NCBI RefSeq assembly: GCF_023169945.1
Contig: NZ_AP025591.1
Coordinates: 1,014,501 to 1,078,500 of the forward strand
Length of the DNA: 64,000 nucleotides
From: Anaeromyxobacter oryzae
Lineage (GTDB): Bacteria > Myxococcota > Myxococcia > Myxococcales > Anaeromyxobacteraceae
Direction of reading: 5' to 3'
Below are positions 19,124-28,043 of this stretch, piece by piece; within the stretch, counting starts at the first letter, position 1, and each line of letters opens with the position of its first letter. The position numbers and the translations under genes were made by a program. The notes beneath the pieces are model-generated. The model ran no database searches and had not been told where the DNA came from. It was given only the letters and a program-made list of their open reading frames with translations.

Positions 19124-20451
19124 CGTACCAGAGCCAGCGGGTGGCCTACCCGTACTTCGTCGTGGCGCTCCTCCTGTTTGCGCTCCAGCTCGTGCTCGGG
19201 CTGTGGATCGCCTTCAACTACTGGTTCACGGTGCCGCAGGCGATCGTCGACGTGTTCCCGTTCTCGACCGCGCGCGCGATGCACACGAACCTGCTCGTGC
19301 TCTGGCTCCTGCTCGGGTTCATGGGGGCGACGTTCTACGCGATCCCCGAGGAGACGCAGTCCGAGCTCGCGTGGCCGAGGCTTGCGATCGTGCAGCTCGT
19401 CCTCCTGGTGGCCACGGGCGTCGTCTCGCTGGTGGGGTTCCTGTTCGGCTGGACCCAGGGGCGCCCGCTGCTCGAGATCCCGCGGCCCCTCGACTTCCTG
19501 ATCGTCGCCGGCGCGCTGATGTTCCTCGGCAACGTCGGGATGACCATCCTGCGAGCGCGGCGGTTCACCGCGACGCAGGGGAGCCTCCTCGGGGGCCTGG
19601 TCTTCCTCGCGCTGATGTATCTGTTCGGCATCCCCTTCTACCGGAACCTCGCCGTCGACTGGTACTACTGGTGGTGGGTCATCCACCTGTGGGTCGAGGG
19701 CGCGTGGGAGCTCGTGGCCGCGGCGCTCGTCGCGTTCATGATCATCCACCTCACCGGCGTCGACCGGCGGGTGGTCGAGAAGTGGCTCTACGTCGAGCTC
19801 GGCCTGTTCCTGTTCACCGGGATCGTCGGGACCGGCCACCACTACTACTGGCTCGGCGCGCCGAAGTACTGGCTGTGGGCCGGGGGCGTCTTCTCTGCGC
19901 TCGAGCCGCTGCCGATCGCCCTCATGCTGCTCGACACCTGGAATCACATGCGCGAGAGCCGGCGGCCACTCAGGCCACGACTCACCTGGGTGTTCCTCTT
20001 CGGCATGGCGGTGCTGCACTTCGTCGGCGCCGGCGCCTTCGGCTTCGCGCACACGCTCCCGCAGATCAACTACTACACGCACGGCAGCCAGGTGACCGTC
20101 TCGCACGGCCACCTCTCGTTCTACGGTGCGTACGTGCTCCTGAACCTGAGCTTCTTCTATTTCGCCATGCCGCGCCTCAGGCGCTTCCCGACGGACGAGT
20201 ACCGCTCCACCCTGGGACACTGGGGCTTCTGGGTGATGAGCATCTCGCTCCTCGGGATGAGCCTCGCGTTTGCGATCGCAGGCGTCCTGCAGACGTACCT
20301 CGAGCGCGTGCAGGGCCAGGCCTACATGGTGGCGCAGCAGCCGATGCGCTTCTGGATGCTCGTCGTCTTCCTGCACGGCATCGGCGTCCTCGCCGGCGCG
20401 GGGCTGGCCATCGTCCACCTGCTCACGCTGAAGCCGGCACTCGCGCGGTAG
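19120..20451 (+). CDS. norB: Nitric oxide reductase catalytic subunit
   Basis: The 443-residue product is a heme-copper-oxidase-superfamily membrane protein with about 12 helices. It is close to cNorB: AMHTNLLVLWLLLGFMGATFY holds a heme b His, HLWVEGAWEL the FeB-site His and Glu region, and GHHYYWLGAPKYWLW the following His pair. It lacks the long N-terminal quinol-oxidising extension of qNOR, in keeping with an adjacent norC. It reduces NO to N2O in the cytoplasmic membrane. No norQ, norD or norE lies next to it, so maturation factors must be encoded elsewhere or be unnecessary. The GTG start overlaps the norC stop by 4 bp. Confidence 0.95.
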   Translation: MTYQSQRVAYPYFVVALLLFALQLVLGLWIAFNYWFTVPQAIVDVFPFSTARAMHTNLLVLWLLLGFMGATFYAIPEETQSELAWPRLAIVQLVLLVATGVVSLVGFLFGWTQGRPLLEIPRPLDFLIVAGALMFLGNVGMTILRARRFTATQGSLLGGLVFLALMYLFGIPFYRNLAVDWYYWWWVIHLWVEGAWELVAAALVAFMIIHLTGVDRRVVEKWLYVELGLFLFTGIVGTGHHYYWLGAPKYWLWAGGVFSALEPLPIALMLLDTWNHMRESRRPLRPRLTWVFLFGMAVLHFVGAGAFGFAHTLPQINYYTHGSQVTVSHGHLSFYGAYVLLNLSFFYFAMPRLRRFPTDEYRSTLGHWGFWVMSISLLGMSLAFAIAGVLQTYLERVQGQAYMVAQQPMRFWMLVVFLHGIGVLAGAGLAIVHLLTLKPALAR

Positions 20452-20507
20452 ACGGTCCTCGCGCGTCGCTTCGCAGGGATCGTGCGCCGCCCGGCCGGAG
20501 CCGCAGG

Positions 20508-20590
20508 GCTCACCGCCGGGTCGAGCCCGCCCCACCGGAATCAGCAGGCCTTGAACCCACCGTCACATGGGTTAGCCTCCGGCGGTGAGC
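20508..20590. other. Long-range 12-bp inverted repeat overlapping a start codon
   Basis: GCTCACCGCCGG (20508-20519) is perfectly complementary to CCGGCGGTGAGC (20579-20590). The second arm covers the GTG start at 20585. Between the arms AACCCA/TGGGTT (20554-20573) can form a smaller hairpin. The structure could sequester the start region of the downstream lipoprotein mRNA or act as a norB terminator. Confidence 0.4.
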
Positions 20591-22513
20591 TCGAACCGAC
20601 GCGACCTCCGCACCGGCCCACGCACCCTCTGCCTCCTCCTCCTCCTCGTCACCGCGTGCTGGCGCACGAAGGCGGACATCCAGCGCGACTACGCGCGCAC
20701 GCTGGCCCCCGCCCGCCTCGCCACGGCGCCCGCCGCGGCGGCGGTCCGCGCGCTGCCGGTGCGGATCTACGTCGCCGACGACTACCGGGCGGAGACGCTC
20801 CGCTGGCGCGAGCGCATCGAGGCGCAGCTCGCCCGCGCGAACCAGATCCTCGAGGCGCAGTTCGGGGTCCGGCTCGTCGCGAAGGAGACGCTCCCGTGGG
20901 CCCGCTCGGGCCGGGAGACGGGGCTCGCGGCCGCGCTCGGCGACCTCGTGGCGAAGGATCCCGCGGCGGACGTCGAGTGGGTCGTCGGCTTCGTGTCCTC
21001 GTCCGAGCTGTTCTCCGGGTCGCACGAGCAGCTCGGGATGGCCAGGATCTTCGGGCGCCACCTGGTGCTCCGCGGCGTGATCTCCACCGACGAGGCGGCC
21101 GCGCTCCGCGAAACGCTCGACGCGCTCTCCGATCGCGAGCGCGACGCGCTCCTCCGCGAGCGGCAGCTCCACCGCGAGACCGCGGTGTTCCTCCACGAGT
21201 GGGCGCACACGCTCGGAGCGTTCCACGAGAGGGACGACGAGAGCATCCTGTCCCCGCGGTACCACCCGTCCGCCGCCGCCTTCTCGGCGGTCGCGGCCCG
21301 GATCGTCCGGCTCGGGCTCGACCAGCGCGCCGCGGCGGCTTCCGACGGGCACGCGTGGGGCCGGGCGTACCGCGCGGAGGTCGAGCGCGGGCGAGCCGCG
21401 GCGTGGGACGAGGCGACCGTCGCGGAGGCGCTGGCGCTGGCCGACGCCCTCGAGGCGCAGGGCCCGCCCGCGCCGCCGCCGTCCGCCGCCCGCGCCGCCG
21501 CGGACCTCCCGATCCCGGCGCCGCCCGCCGCGTCCTCCCCGCTCGCGATCGCCCCTGCCGCGACGAGCGCGCCCGGGGACGAGGGCGCGGCGCTCTCCCT
21601 CGCGGAGACGAACGACCGGCTCGGCGACGCCGCCCGCGCGTGGCGGGCGGTGGAGCCCGTCGCGGCGCGGCACCCGGAGCGCGGGTACCTGCAGGAGTAC
21701 GCGTGCCACCTGCGGCGGAAGGCGGAGCCCTCCGCGCCCGCCACGAGGGCCGCGTGCGGCACCGGCCGGAAGCTCCCGGCCACCGAGGCGTCGGTCCTCT
21801 TCTCGCGCGTGCTGGTCGAGCGCGGCGACCGCCCCGGCGCCGTCGCGGCGCTCCGTCGGGCCGAGGCCGCGTTCGCGAAGGCCACCCCGCCGCCGCCGGC
21901 AGCCGCCTGGGGCGAGCTCGCGCTGGCGCTGTCCGTCGTCGGGAGCTGCACGGCGGCCGAGCGCGCCGCCGCGCGCGCTCCCTCGGCCACCGGCTCGCGC
22001 AGCGCCGTCTCCGTCTGCGCCAGGACGCGGATCCAGGCGGCCCTTCCAGCGGCGGATCCGTCCGTCGACCTGGAGCGTGAGCCGGAGTACGTCGACGCCG
22101 TCCTGCGCGGGCGCTCGGACGTGGACGCCGGACGCGTCGCGGCGGCGCGCTCGGCCGCGGCGGCGCTCGAGGCCGCGTTCCCGCGCGCGCCGGGCGGCCC
22201 GCTGGTGCGGTGCCTCGCGGAGGCCCGGGGCGGCGATCCCGCCGCCATGCGCGCCGCCTGCGCCGCGGCGGACCGGGCCGCGCCCCGCGCGCCGGAGCCT
22301 CCGTTCGTGCTCGGCGTCGTCGCCGGACACGAGGGGCGCTGGCCCGACGCGCGCGATCACCTCCGCACCGCGCTCGAGCGCGACCAGGACGACGAGGGAA
22401 CCTGGGCGCGCCTCGGTGCCGTCTACGAGAAGCTCGGCGACGCCAAGGAGCTCGAGCGGCTCGACGTGCGCTACCGGACCCGGTTCGGCAGGACCCTCCG
22501 GCCGTGGTGGTGA
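20585..22513 (+). CDS. Lipoprotein with HExxHxxGxxH motif and TPR-like region
   Basis: The 642-residue product has a lipobox LVTAC (Cys25). The zinc-protease motif HEWAHTLGAFHE lies near residue 203. A metzincin-like N-terminal half (about 55-260) is followed by an Ala/Pro-rich linker. Helical repeats rich in Ala/Leu/Arg then run to the end; phrases such as TWARLGAVYEKLGDAKEL resemble TPR units. It is therefore a predicted membrane-anchored metalloprotease-like protein, but no Met-turn is obvious, so activity is uncertain. The GTG 20585 start lies inside one arm of an inverted repeat. It follows norB on the same strand, 133 bp away, and is probably not part of that operon. Confidence 0.75.
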   Translation: MSSNRRDLRTGPRTLCLLLLLVTACWRTKADIQRDYARTLAPARLATAPAAAAVRALPVRIYVADDYRAETLRWRERIEAQLARANQILEAQFGVRLVAKETLPWARSGRETGLAAALGDLVAKDPAADVEWVVGFVSSSELFSGSHEQLGMARIFGRHLVLRGVISTDEAAALRETLDALSDRERDALLRERQLHRETAVFLHEWAHTLGAFHERDDESILSPRYHPSAAAFSAVAARIVRLGLDQRAAAASDGHAWGRAYRAEVERGRAAAWDEATVAEALALADALEAQGPPAPPPSAARAAADLPIPAPPAASSPLAIAPAATSAPGDEGAALSLAETNDRLGDAARAWRAVEPVAARHPERGYLQEYACHLRRKAEPSAPATRAACGTGRKLPATEASVLFSRVLVERGDRPGAVAALRRAEAAFAKATPPPPAAAWGELALALSVVGSCTAAERAAARAPSATGSRSAVSVCARTRIQAALPAADPSVDLEREPEYVDAVLRGRSDVDAGRVAAARSAAAALEAAFPRAPGGPLVRCLAEARGGDPAAMRAACAAADRAAPRAPEPPFVLGVVAGHEGRWPDARDHLRTALERDQDDEGTWARLGAVYEKLGDAKELERLDVRYRTRFGRTLRPWW

Positions 22514-22678
22514 CGATCCCGCCGGGGATGAGCGGGCACCCGAGCGTGGCATCGTCGCGGTGGTCGGCCGACAGGCAGCTCGAGGCCCGGATCCGGGGCG
22601 CGCGGCCATCACGGCTCCTAGATGTGGGCAACGCACCACGCCGCGGTCGGGATCGTCTCCGACGGAAAGGCGCCGCTC

Positions 22679-24403
22679 ATGGCTTCGCCGGCAGGTTCCA
22701 CGTTCGAGAGCCGCTACCACCAGATGTTTCCGACGCTCGACGCCGTCGAGATCGACCGGCTCCGGCGCTTCGGCGAGAGGCGGACCTACCGCGCAGGCGA
22801 ACGCCTCGTGGCGACCGGCGAGGTCAGCCCCGGCCTGTTCGTCTTCGTGCGCGGCGAGGTCGCCCTCAGCCAGCACAGCGTGCTCGGGGACGAGCAGCCG
22901 ATCATCAACTACGGCCCTGGCTCGTTCCTGGGAGAGCTCGCCCAGCTCTCGGGCCAGCCCTCGCTCATCGACGCGCGCGCGACGACCGAGGTCGAGACGT
23001 ACGTCATCCCGACCCGGAGGCTGAGCGACCTGCTGGTGGCGGAGGCCGAGGTCGGGGAGCGCATCATGCGCGCGCTCATCCTGCGCCGCGTCGGTCTGCT
23101 CGAGAGCGGCGTCGGCGGACCGGTGATCGTCGGGCGTGCGGGCGACGGCGACGTGCTGCGGCTGGCCGGATTCCTCGCGCGGAACGGGCATCCGCACCAC
23201 GAGCTCGATCCCGACACCGACGCGAGCGCACGGACGCTCCTCGAGCACTTCCACGTCGACCCCTCGGAGCTGCCGATCGTGCTCTGCCCGAACGGCCGCA
23301 CGCTGCGGAATCCGGGCGAGGCCGAGCTGGCCGGCTGCCTCGGCCTCGTCCGTGCGATCGATCCGAACAGGGTTTACGACGTCGCGATCGTGGGCGCCGG
23401 GCCGGCCGGCCTCGCGGCTGCCGTTTACGGCGCGTCGGAAGGCCTGTCCGTCATCGTGCTCGATTGCCGCGCGTTCGGCGGCCAGGCGGGGGCGTCGGCG
23501 CGGATCGAGAACTACCTGGGGTTCCCGACCGGCATCAGCGGGTTGGCGTTGACGGCGCGTGCCTTCAACCAGGCCCAGAAGTTCGGCGCCGAGATGGCGA
23601 TCCCGGTCGAGGCGGTGCGCCTCGAGCGCGACCACGATGGCGACGGCGGGCGCTTCCAGCTGTCGCTCGCGAACGAGGAGCGCGTGAGGGCCCGCGCGGT
23701 CGTGATCGCGAGCGGCGCGCGGTATCGCCGCCTGAGCGTCGCGAACCTCGCGGCGTTCGAGGGGGCGGGCGTGCACTACTGGGCATCGCCCCTGGAGTCG
23801 AAGCTGTGCGTCGGGAAGGAAGTGGCGCTGGTCGGAGCCGGCAACTCCGCGGGCCAGGCGGTGGTGTACCTCGCGAGCGCGGTCACCAAGGTCTGGCTGC
23901 TCGCGCGCGGCAAGAGCCTCGAGGCGAGCATGTCCCGCTACCTGGTCGACCGCATCGCCGGCCTGCCCAACGTCGAGGTGCTGCTCCAGACGGAGGTGGT
24001 CGCCCTCGAGGGCGGGGGCGGTGTCCTGGAGGCGATCCGCTGGCGGCACGCGCCGTCGGGCGAGGAGACGCGCCGGCCGATGCGGCATCTGTTCCTCTTC
24101 ATCGGCGCGGACCCGAACACGTCGTGGCTGTCCGGGTCCGGCGTGGCGCTCGACGCGAAGGGGTTCGTGCGAACGGGCGCGGACGTCGCCGCCGGGCATC
24201 GGGCCCTGGAGACGAGCCGGGACGGCGTGTTCGCGATCGGCGACGTGCGGGCGGGGTCGACCAAGCGGGTCGCCGCGGCGGTCGGCGAGGGCGCGCAGGT
24301 CATCGCGACCATTCACGCGTTCCTGGCGGCCACGGGAGAGCGAACCGGCGTCACCGGTCACGACGCGGGGCGGGACGGAGCCCGGCAACCCGAGGCCCGG
24401 TGA
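22679..24403 (+). CDS. cNMP-binding / thioredoxin reductase-like FAD oxidoreductase
   Basis: The 574-residue product has three parts. A cyclic-nucleotide-binding fold (about 15-135) contains the GSFLGELAQLSGQP phosphate-binding cassette. A degenerate thioredoxin/glutaredoxin-like domain (about 145-220) lacks its CxxC. A thioredoxin-reductase-like FAD/NAD(P)H module has VGAGPAGLAA near residue 235, VGAGNSAGQA near 385, and GVFAIGDVR near 515. The redox CxxC expected between the nucleotide folds is absent (only a lone Cys in SKLCVGKE), so this is not an ordinary thioredoxin reductase. ATG 22679 was chosen for its upstream GGAAAGG; an ATG at 22622 is less likely. It may be a nucleotide-regulated oxidoreductase; the substrate is unknown. 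Confidence 0.87.
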   Translation: MASPAGSTFESRYHQMFPTLDAVEIDRLRRFGERRTYRAGERLVATGEVSPGLFVFVRGEVALSQHSVLGDEQPIINYGPGSFLGELAQLSGQPSLIDARATTEVETYVIPTRRLSDLLVAEAEVGERIMRALILRRVGLLESGVGGPVIVGRAGDGDVLRLAGFLARNGHPHHELDPDTDASARTLLEHFHVDPSELPIVLCPNGRTLRNPGEAELAGCLGLVRAIDPNRVYDVAIVGAGPAGLAAAVYGASEGLSVIVLDCRAFGGQAGASARIENYLGFPTGISGLALTARAFNQAQKFGAEMAIPVEAVRLERDHDGDGGRFQLSLANEERVRARAVVIASGARYRRLSVANLAAFEGAGVHYWASPLESKLCVGKEVALVGAGNSAGQAVVYLASAVTKVWLLARGKSLEASMSRYLVDRIAGLPNVEVLLQTEVVALEGGGGVLEAIRWRHAPSGEETRRPMRHLFLFIGADPNTSWLSGSGVALDAKGFVRTGADVAAGHRALETSRDGVFAIGDVRAGSTKRVAAAVGEGAQVIATIHAFLAATGERTGVTGHDAGRDGARQPEAR

Positions 24404-24482
24404 AGGGATACCCCGGCTCCAGGAGCGCCGCTGCCGGTCTCGCGCTTCGTAGCCGCGTCGTCCGCTGGACCACGCTTGCGCG

Positions 24483-25193
24483 TCACGGCGCCATCCGGGC
24501 CGGGAGCGTCGCCCTCACCGTGGTGCCCCTGCCCGGCTCGCTCTCGTAGCGCAGTGAGCCGCCGTGCCGCGCGAGGACCGAACGTGCCAGGACCACGCCG
24601 AGCCCGGTGCCATCCACGCGCGTCGTGAAGAACGGGGTCCCCAGCCGCCGCAGCGTCTCCGGGTGCATGCCTCGCCCCGTGTCGCGGACGACGATCTCGG
24701 CCCCGCCGGCGGACGAGCGCACCTGGACGCTCACCTCTCCACCGGCCGGTGTGGCCTCGATGGCGTTCGCGACGAGGTTGAGGACGGCCTCCGTGAGGCG
24801 CCGAGGATCGGCCTCCACGGTGGCGTCGCCGCTCGTCCGCAGCCGGACGCGAGCGGACTCCGCACGCGCGGACAGCACGAGCAGCGCGTCGGACACGAGC
24901 GGCCCGAGGTCGACGACGGTGGGCGTCAGCTCGTCGAGCGCCCGCGCGATCGACAGGCAGCGAAGCAGCCGCTCCTGCATGCGCGTGATCTCGCTCTCGA
25001 TGATCGCGAGGCGCGCGTGAGACGCCGACTCGGCGGGGTTGCGCAAGCCGAGCTGGACGAGCGCCTTCACCGCAGTGATCGAGTTCTTCAGGTCGTGCGC
25101 CACCTCGAGGCCGAGCTGCACGGCGCGCCGGGGCGGGCCCTTGGCCGTGACCACGGCGCCATCGCCGACCGCCTCCGTCTCCACACGGTTCAT
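24483..25193 (-). CDS. Short sensor histidine kinase without input domain
   Basis: The 236-residue product consists only of a transmitter: H-box VAHDLKNSITAV near residue 33, N-box NLVANAIEATP, G1 DTGRGM, F-box PFFTTR and G2 GTGLGVVLA. It has no sensor domain and no membrane helix, so it is probably a soluble kinase that receives input through other proteins. No response regulator is adjacent. ATG 25193 was preferred because GGGAG lies upstream; an ATG four codons earlier (25205) is also possible. The gene is convergent with the cNMP/FAD oxidoreductase gene. Confidence 0.88.
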   Translation of the reverse strand: MNRVETEAVGDGAVVTAKGPPRRAVQLGLEVAHDLKNSITAVKALVQLGLRNPAESASHARLAIIESEITRMQERLLRCLSIARALDELTPTVVDLGPLVSDALLVLSARAESARVRLRTSGDATVEADPRRLTEAVLNLVANAIEATPAGGEVSVQVRSSAGGAEIVVRDTGRGMHPETLRRLGTPFFTTRVDGTGLGVVLARSVLARHGGSLRYESEPGRGTTVRATLPARMAP

Positions 25194-25205
25194 GCCGTCT
25201 CCCAT

Positions 25206-25596
25206 CCGGTCGACGATCGAGAGCCGCGCATCCGGACAACCCCGGCCGCCACCCGGTGAGGCCGCGGATCCTGGGGACCTTTCCGCTTCCGTTTCGCAGG
25301 CGCGCGGGCGACGGGCCGGCCGCGATCCGTCGGACTCGCGCCGCCGGCTGACCGGGACAGCGCTCCGCTCCGGCGGCGGGAAGGTGGTCAGGAGCTGAGC
25401 GATCTGCGCGAACTCGACGGCACCTCCGGACCGGTCCGGTCGCCGCCCCCCAACGATCGCGAGCCGCGTTCACCGCGCTCAGTCGGTGCGGGGACCGGCG
25501 AGCGCGCGTCATGCGACGGCCGCGCAGCTCCGGCTCGCCCGATGCAGCGTCCCTCCTCCGTCGCGGCGGAAGCGCGCGCGCCGGAAGGAGCTCGAG
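25206..25596. other. Noncoding gap
   Basis: This stretch of about 390 bases separates the histidine kinase from a small membrane-protein gene on the opposite strand. I see no credible coding frame, RNA gene or strong repeat. It must contain promoters for the two divergent genes, but no hexamer pair stands out. Confidence 0.5.
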
Positions 25597-25818
25597 ATGA
25601 CGCTCAGCTGGATCGTCGCCGTAATCGGAACCGTCGAGCTCCTCGCGCTCGTCCTCGTCCTCTTCGCGATGAGCGTCCGCGGGAACCGGCCCCCGTCCCT
25701 GAACCAGCCAGGTACCAGGCTGGCACGGATCGAGCCGAGAAGCGGAGCACGACTCCGCCCGGCGAGCGGAGCCGTGTCCCCCAGGATCACGGTCCCGGTG
25801 CAGCGACGCTGGAGCTAG
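25597..25818 (+). CDS. Small single-pass membrane protein
   Basis: The 73-residue product begins MTLSWIVAVIGTVELLALVL, one membrane helix, and continues as a basic Arg/Pro-rich tail. The Shine-Dalgarno GGAAGGAG lies 7-14 bases before the ATG, which favours this start over upstream in-frame codons. It belongs to no family I recognise. The basic tail may face the cytoplasm. Coding potential is supported mainly by the ribosome binding site and the membrane helix, so it is tentative. Confidence 0.55.
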   Translation: MTLSWIVAVIGTVELLALVLVLFAMSVRGNRPPSLNQPGTRLARIEPRSGARLRPASGAVSPRITVPVQRRWS

Positions 25819-25924
25819 CGACGGCGCGCCCGGTCCACCCGCAATGCTCGCGGATCCGGGCGCGATCGTGAGGTCAGGAGCCGGCGCGTTCGTCGCGGGC
25901 GCGAGCCGCGACGGCCGAGCTCTC

Positions 25925-26791
25925 CTAGTGGAGCGGCGCGCCCTCGGACGGTGCGGAGACGCGCTGCGCACCGGACTGGATGAACCCGAGGAGATCGGCG
26001 TTGAGCTCATCGGCCCGCGTGGTGGCGAGGCCGTGCGGGCCGCCCTTGTAGATCTTCAGCGTGGCGCCCTTCACGAGCTTCGAGGACATGAGGGCGGACG
26101 TCTCGATCGGAACGATCTGGTCGTCGTCGCCGTGGACGATGAGCGTCGGCACGTCGAACTTCTTCAGGTCCTCCGTGAAGTCCGTCTCCGAGAACTGCTT
26201 GATGCAGTCGTACTCGCCCTTGATCCCACCCTGCATCGACTGCAACCAGAACGCGTCGAGGACTCCCTGTGAGATCTTCGCCCCCTTCCGGTTGTAGCCG
26301 TAGAACTGCATGGCGAAGTCCTTCCAGAGTTGCGAGCGATTGCCGAGGACGGCGGCGCGGAGCTGATCGAAGACCGCGAGCGGGATGCCCTTCGGGTTCG
26401 CGTCCGTCTTGAGGATCCGCGGCACGACGGCGTCGACCAGCACGACCTGCGCGAGGCGCTCCGTGCCGTGGCGGCCGACGTAGCGGGTGACCTCGCCGCC
26501 TCCCGTCGAGTGCCCCACCAGGACGATGTCGCGCAGGTCGAGCGCCTCGATCAGCTCCGCGAGATCGTCCGCGTACGTGTTCATGTCGTTGCCGTTCGAC
26601 GGCTGGCTCGAGCGGCCGTGACCGCGGCGATCGTGGCCGACGACGCGATGGCCGCGCTCGCACAGGAACATCATCTGCGCGTCCCAGGCGTCCGCGGTGA
26701 GAGGCCACCCGTGGGAGAAGACCACCGGTTGCCCAGCGCCCCAGTCCTTGTAGAAGATCTCCGTACCGTCACGCGTCGTGAAGGTGCTCAT
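25925..26791 (-). CDS. Alpha/beta hydrolase, non-heme haloperoxidase-like
   Basis: The 288-residue product is an alpha/beta-hydrolase of the cofactor-free chloroperoxidase/arylesterase type. The nucleophile elbow is VGHSTGGG (Ser near residue 95), the acid is in HGDDDQIVP, and the His is in GGPHGL. The oxyanion motif SHGWPL is near residue 26. Such enzymes hydrolyse small esters and can perform perhydrolysis. The sequence is soluble with no signal peptide. AGGAG lies at good distance from ATG 26791. It stands alone, so no pathway can be inferred. Confidence 0.93.
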   Translation of the reverse strand: MSTFTTRDGTEIFYKDWGAGQPVVFSHGWPLTADAWDAQMMFLCERGHRVVGHDRRGHGRSSQPSNGNDMNTYADDLAELIEALDLRDIVLVGHSTGGGEVTRYVGRHGTERLAQVVLVDAVVPRILKTDANPKGIPLAVFDQLRAAVLGNRSQLWKDFAMQFYGYNRKGAKISQGVLDAFWLQSMQGGIKGEYDCIKQFSETDFTEDLKKFDVPTLIVHGDDDQIVPIETSALMSSKLVKGATLKIYKGGPHGLATTRADELNADLLGFIQSGAQRVSAPSEGAPLH

Positions 26792-27392
26792 CGCTTGGCT
26801 CCTTTCCGTCCTGGCCCTTCGTCGTTGTGCGTCGCGCTCGGCTGTGTCTCGAGGGCCCGTGGTACGCCACGAGGTTTTCGCGGCCGCATGGGTCGTAAGC
26901 GGCACTTCGCGATCGCGATCACGACCGCGCGGCTCGAGTCCCCTCCGCGAAGGCGCATGCCGCGCAGAAGAGCGTGAATGCGCACGCCAGAGTGCGCCAC
27001 CACGCGGCCGAGGCTGGAGGGCTCGTCTACCGGATGAAGCGCCTGCGGGGAGGCTCCGACGACGAACCGAGGCGTAGCCTGGCGCGATCCGAGCAGGGGC
27101 GAAGTAGCTCGCGGGCATCGAGCACGTCGCGACTCGCGCTCCTCGCGACGACGGCCGCGAGCTTGCCGGCAGCGAGCTCGTGCCGTAAGCCCCGGCCCGA
27201 CGACCTCATCGTCCCGAACCACGGGCTCACGCCGTACCGCGCAGACGAAGTGCGAGGCCCTCCACGCCGACCTCGACCGTGGCGGCATCCCGCGCCATCG
27301 ACCGTACGAGACCCGCGCACGTTCCGGAACGTCTGCCGCGCCGGCGGGGCGGCGGGGCGCGGTGAACCGCATCGCGCACCACGGGCCCGATC
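26792..27392. other. Long noncoding stretch before the tRNA terminator
   Basis: This region of about 600 bases lies upstream of the hydrolase and downstream of the tRNA genes. The open frames across it are Arg/Pro/Ala-rich, lack ribosome binding sites and match nothing I recognise. It is locally less regular in third-base GC than the flanking genes. It could hold a decayed gene or an unannotated RNA, but I cannot support either. Confidence 0.45.
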
Positions 27393-27429
27393 AAAGAAAA
27401 ACCCCCGCAACCGGACGAAGTTGCGGGGG
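27393..27429 (-). terminator. Intrinsic terminator after tRNA-Glu
   Basis: CCCCCGCAAC (27402-27411) and GTTGCGGGGG (27420-27429) form a perfect 10-bp stem with an 8-nt loop. On the minus strand it is followed by GTTTTTCTTT-like sequence. This is the clearest rho-independent terminator in the window, and it ends the tRNA transcript seven bases past the CCA of tRNA-Glu. Confidence 0.92.
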
Positions 27430-27435
27430 CACAGA

Positions 27436-27510
27436 TGGTGACCCGTACGGGATTTGAACCCATGTTTTCGGCGTGAGAGGCCGACGTCCTGACCGCTAGA
27501 CTAACGGGCC
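27436..27510 (-). tRNA. tRNA-Glu (anticodon CUC)
   Basis: The minus strand folds into a full cloverleaf. The acceptor is GGCCCGT/ACGGGTC with discriminator A, the anticodon loop CTCTCAC reads CUC, and the T-arm contains GGTTCAAATCC. The 3' CCA is encoded. It lies downstream of tRNA-Gln and is closed by an intrinsic terminator. It decodes GAG, the preferred Glu codon in this high-GC genome. Confidence 0.97.
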
Positions 27511-27570
27511 AGTTCCTTCGCTTGTGTATCCCCGGACGCTGCGGCAGTCAACGCCGGGAGCTGCATAAAG

Positions 27571-27644
27571 TGGCTGGGGGACTAGGATTCGAACCTAGAT
27601 AGCCAGATCCAGAGTCTGGCGTCCTGCCGTTAGACGATCCCCCA
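27571..27644 (-). tRNA. tRNA-Gln (anticodon CUG)
   Basis: The cloverleaf has acceptor TGGGGGA/TCCCCCA, including the U1-A72 pair and G73 typical of tRNA-Gln. The anticodon loop CTCTGGA reads CUG, and the T-arm contains GGTTCGAATCC. The CCA is encoded. Its 5' end is only five bases past the stop codon of the upstream protein gene, so it may be processed from a mixed mRNA/tRNA transcript with tRNA-Glu. Confidence 0.97.
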
Positions 27645-27649
27645 GTAGA

Positions 27650-27991
27650 TCATCTCCCCTTCAAGAGCACGAAGACGCGAGTCTCGCCCTTCAGCTCGTA
27701 AACGTTCAGCCCTTCCCACTGCCCCGGCTTCGCGTCCGGGTTCTCGATGTGCATCGCCTTCACGCCGGGCTGATCGGCGATCGGCCGCCTCGTGTACCGT
27801 GCGCCGTACGTCTGGCGGAAGAACTTCAGCGTCTCGTCATACGTCTTCGGAACCCGGTACCGGTTCTCGGAGACCTTCTCCGCGCCGTCGGGGAGCAGCG
27901 CGCCCGCCACCTTCACCTCGGCGAGGGCGAGCCCCGGGACCAGCGCGAGGACCGCGACGAGGGCGGCCTTATAGCGAGCAATTCGGGGCAC
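27650..27991 (-). CDS. Small secreted protein, unknown function
   Basis: The 113-residue product has a signal peptide (hydrophobic segment ending GLALA). The short mature domain contains YDETLKFFRQTYG and NVYELKGETRVFVLLKG. No named family is recognised. The start is uncertain: GTG 27991 gives a compact signal peptide, while an in-frame TTG at 28030 would add 13 residues. The stop codon is five bases before tRNA-Gln, so co-transcription with the two tRNAs is likely. It is the last protein gene of a minus-strand train beginning at the aspartase. Confidence 0.72.
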   Translation of the reverse strand: MPRIARYKAALVAVLALVPGLALAEVKVAGALLPDGAEKVSENRYRVPKTYDETLKFFRQTYGARYTRRPIADQPGVKAMHIENPDAKPGQWEGLNVYELKGETRVFVLLKGR

Positions 27992-28043
27992 AGTCAAGCA
28001 CCGTGTACCGGGCCCTCGCCTCGCCGTCAACCGGCAAGACGGC

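Noticed and set aside
22679-24403. Calling this gene a thioredoxin reductase (trxB)
   Set aside because: The redox CxxC between the FAD and NAD(P)H folds is missing, and a cNMP-binding domain precedes it.
26788-27372. Minus-strand frame of 194 codons upstream of the hydrolase
   Set aside because: It overlaps the 5' end of the hydrolase gene's upstream region, lacks recognisable domains and has no start signal.
26974-27441. Plus-strand frame of 155 codons upstream of and into the tRNA-Glu gene
   Set aside because: It runs through the terminator and into the tRNA, has no ribosome binding site, and has a low-complexity basic composition.
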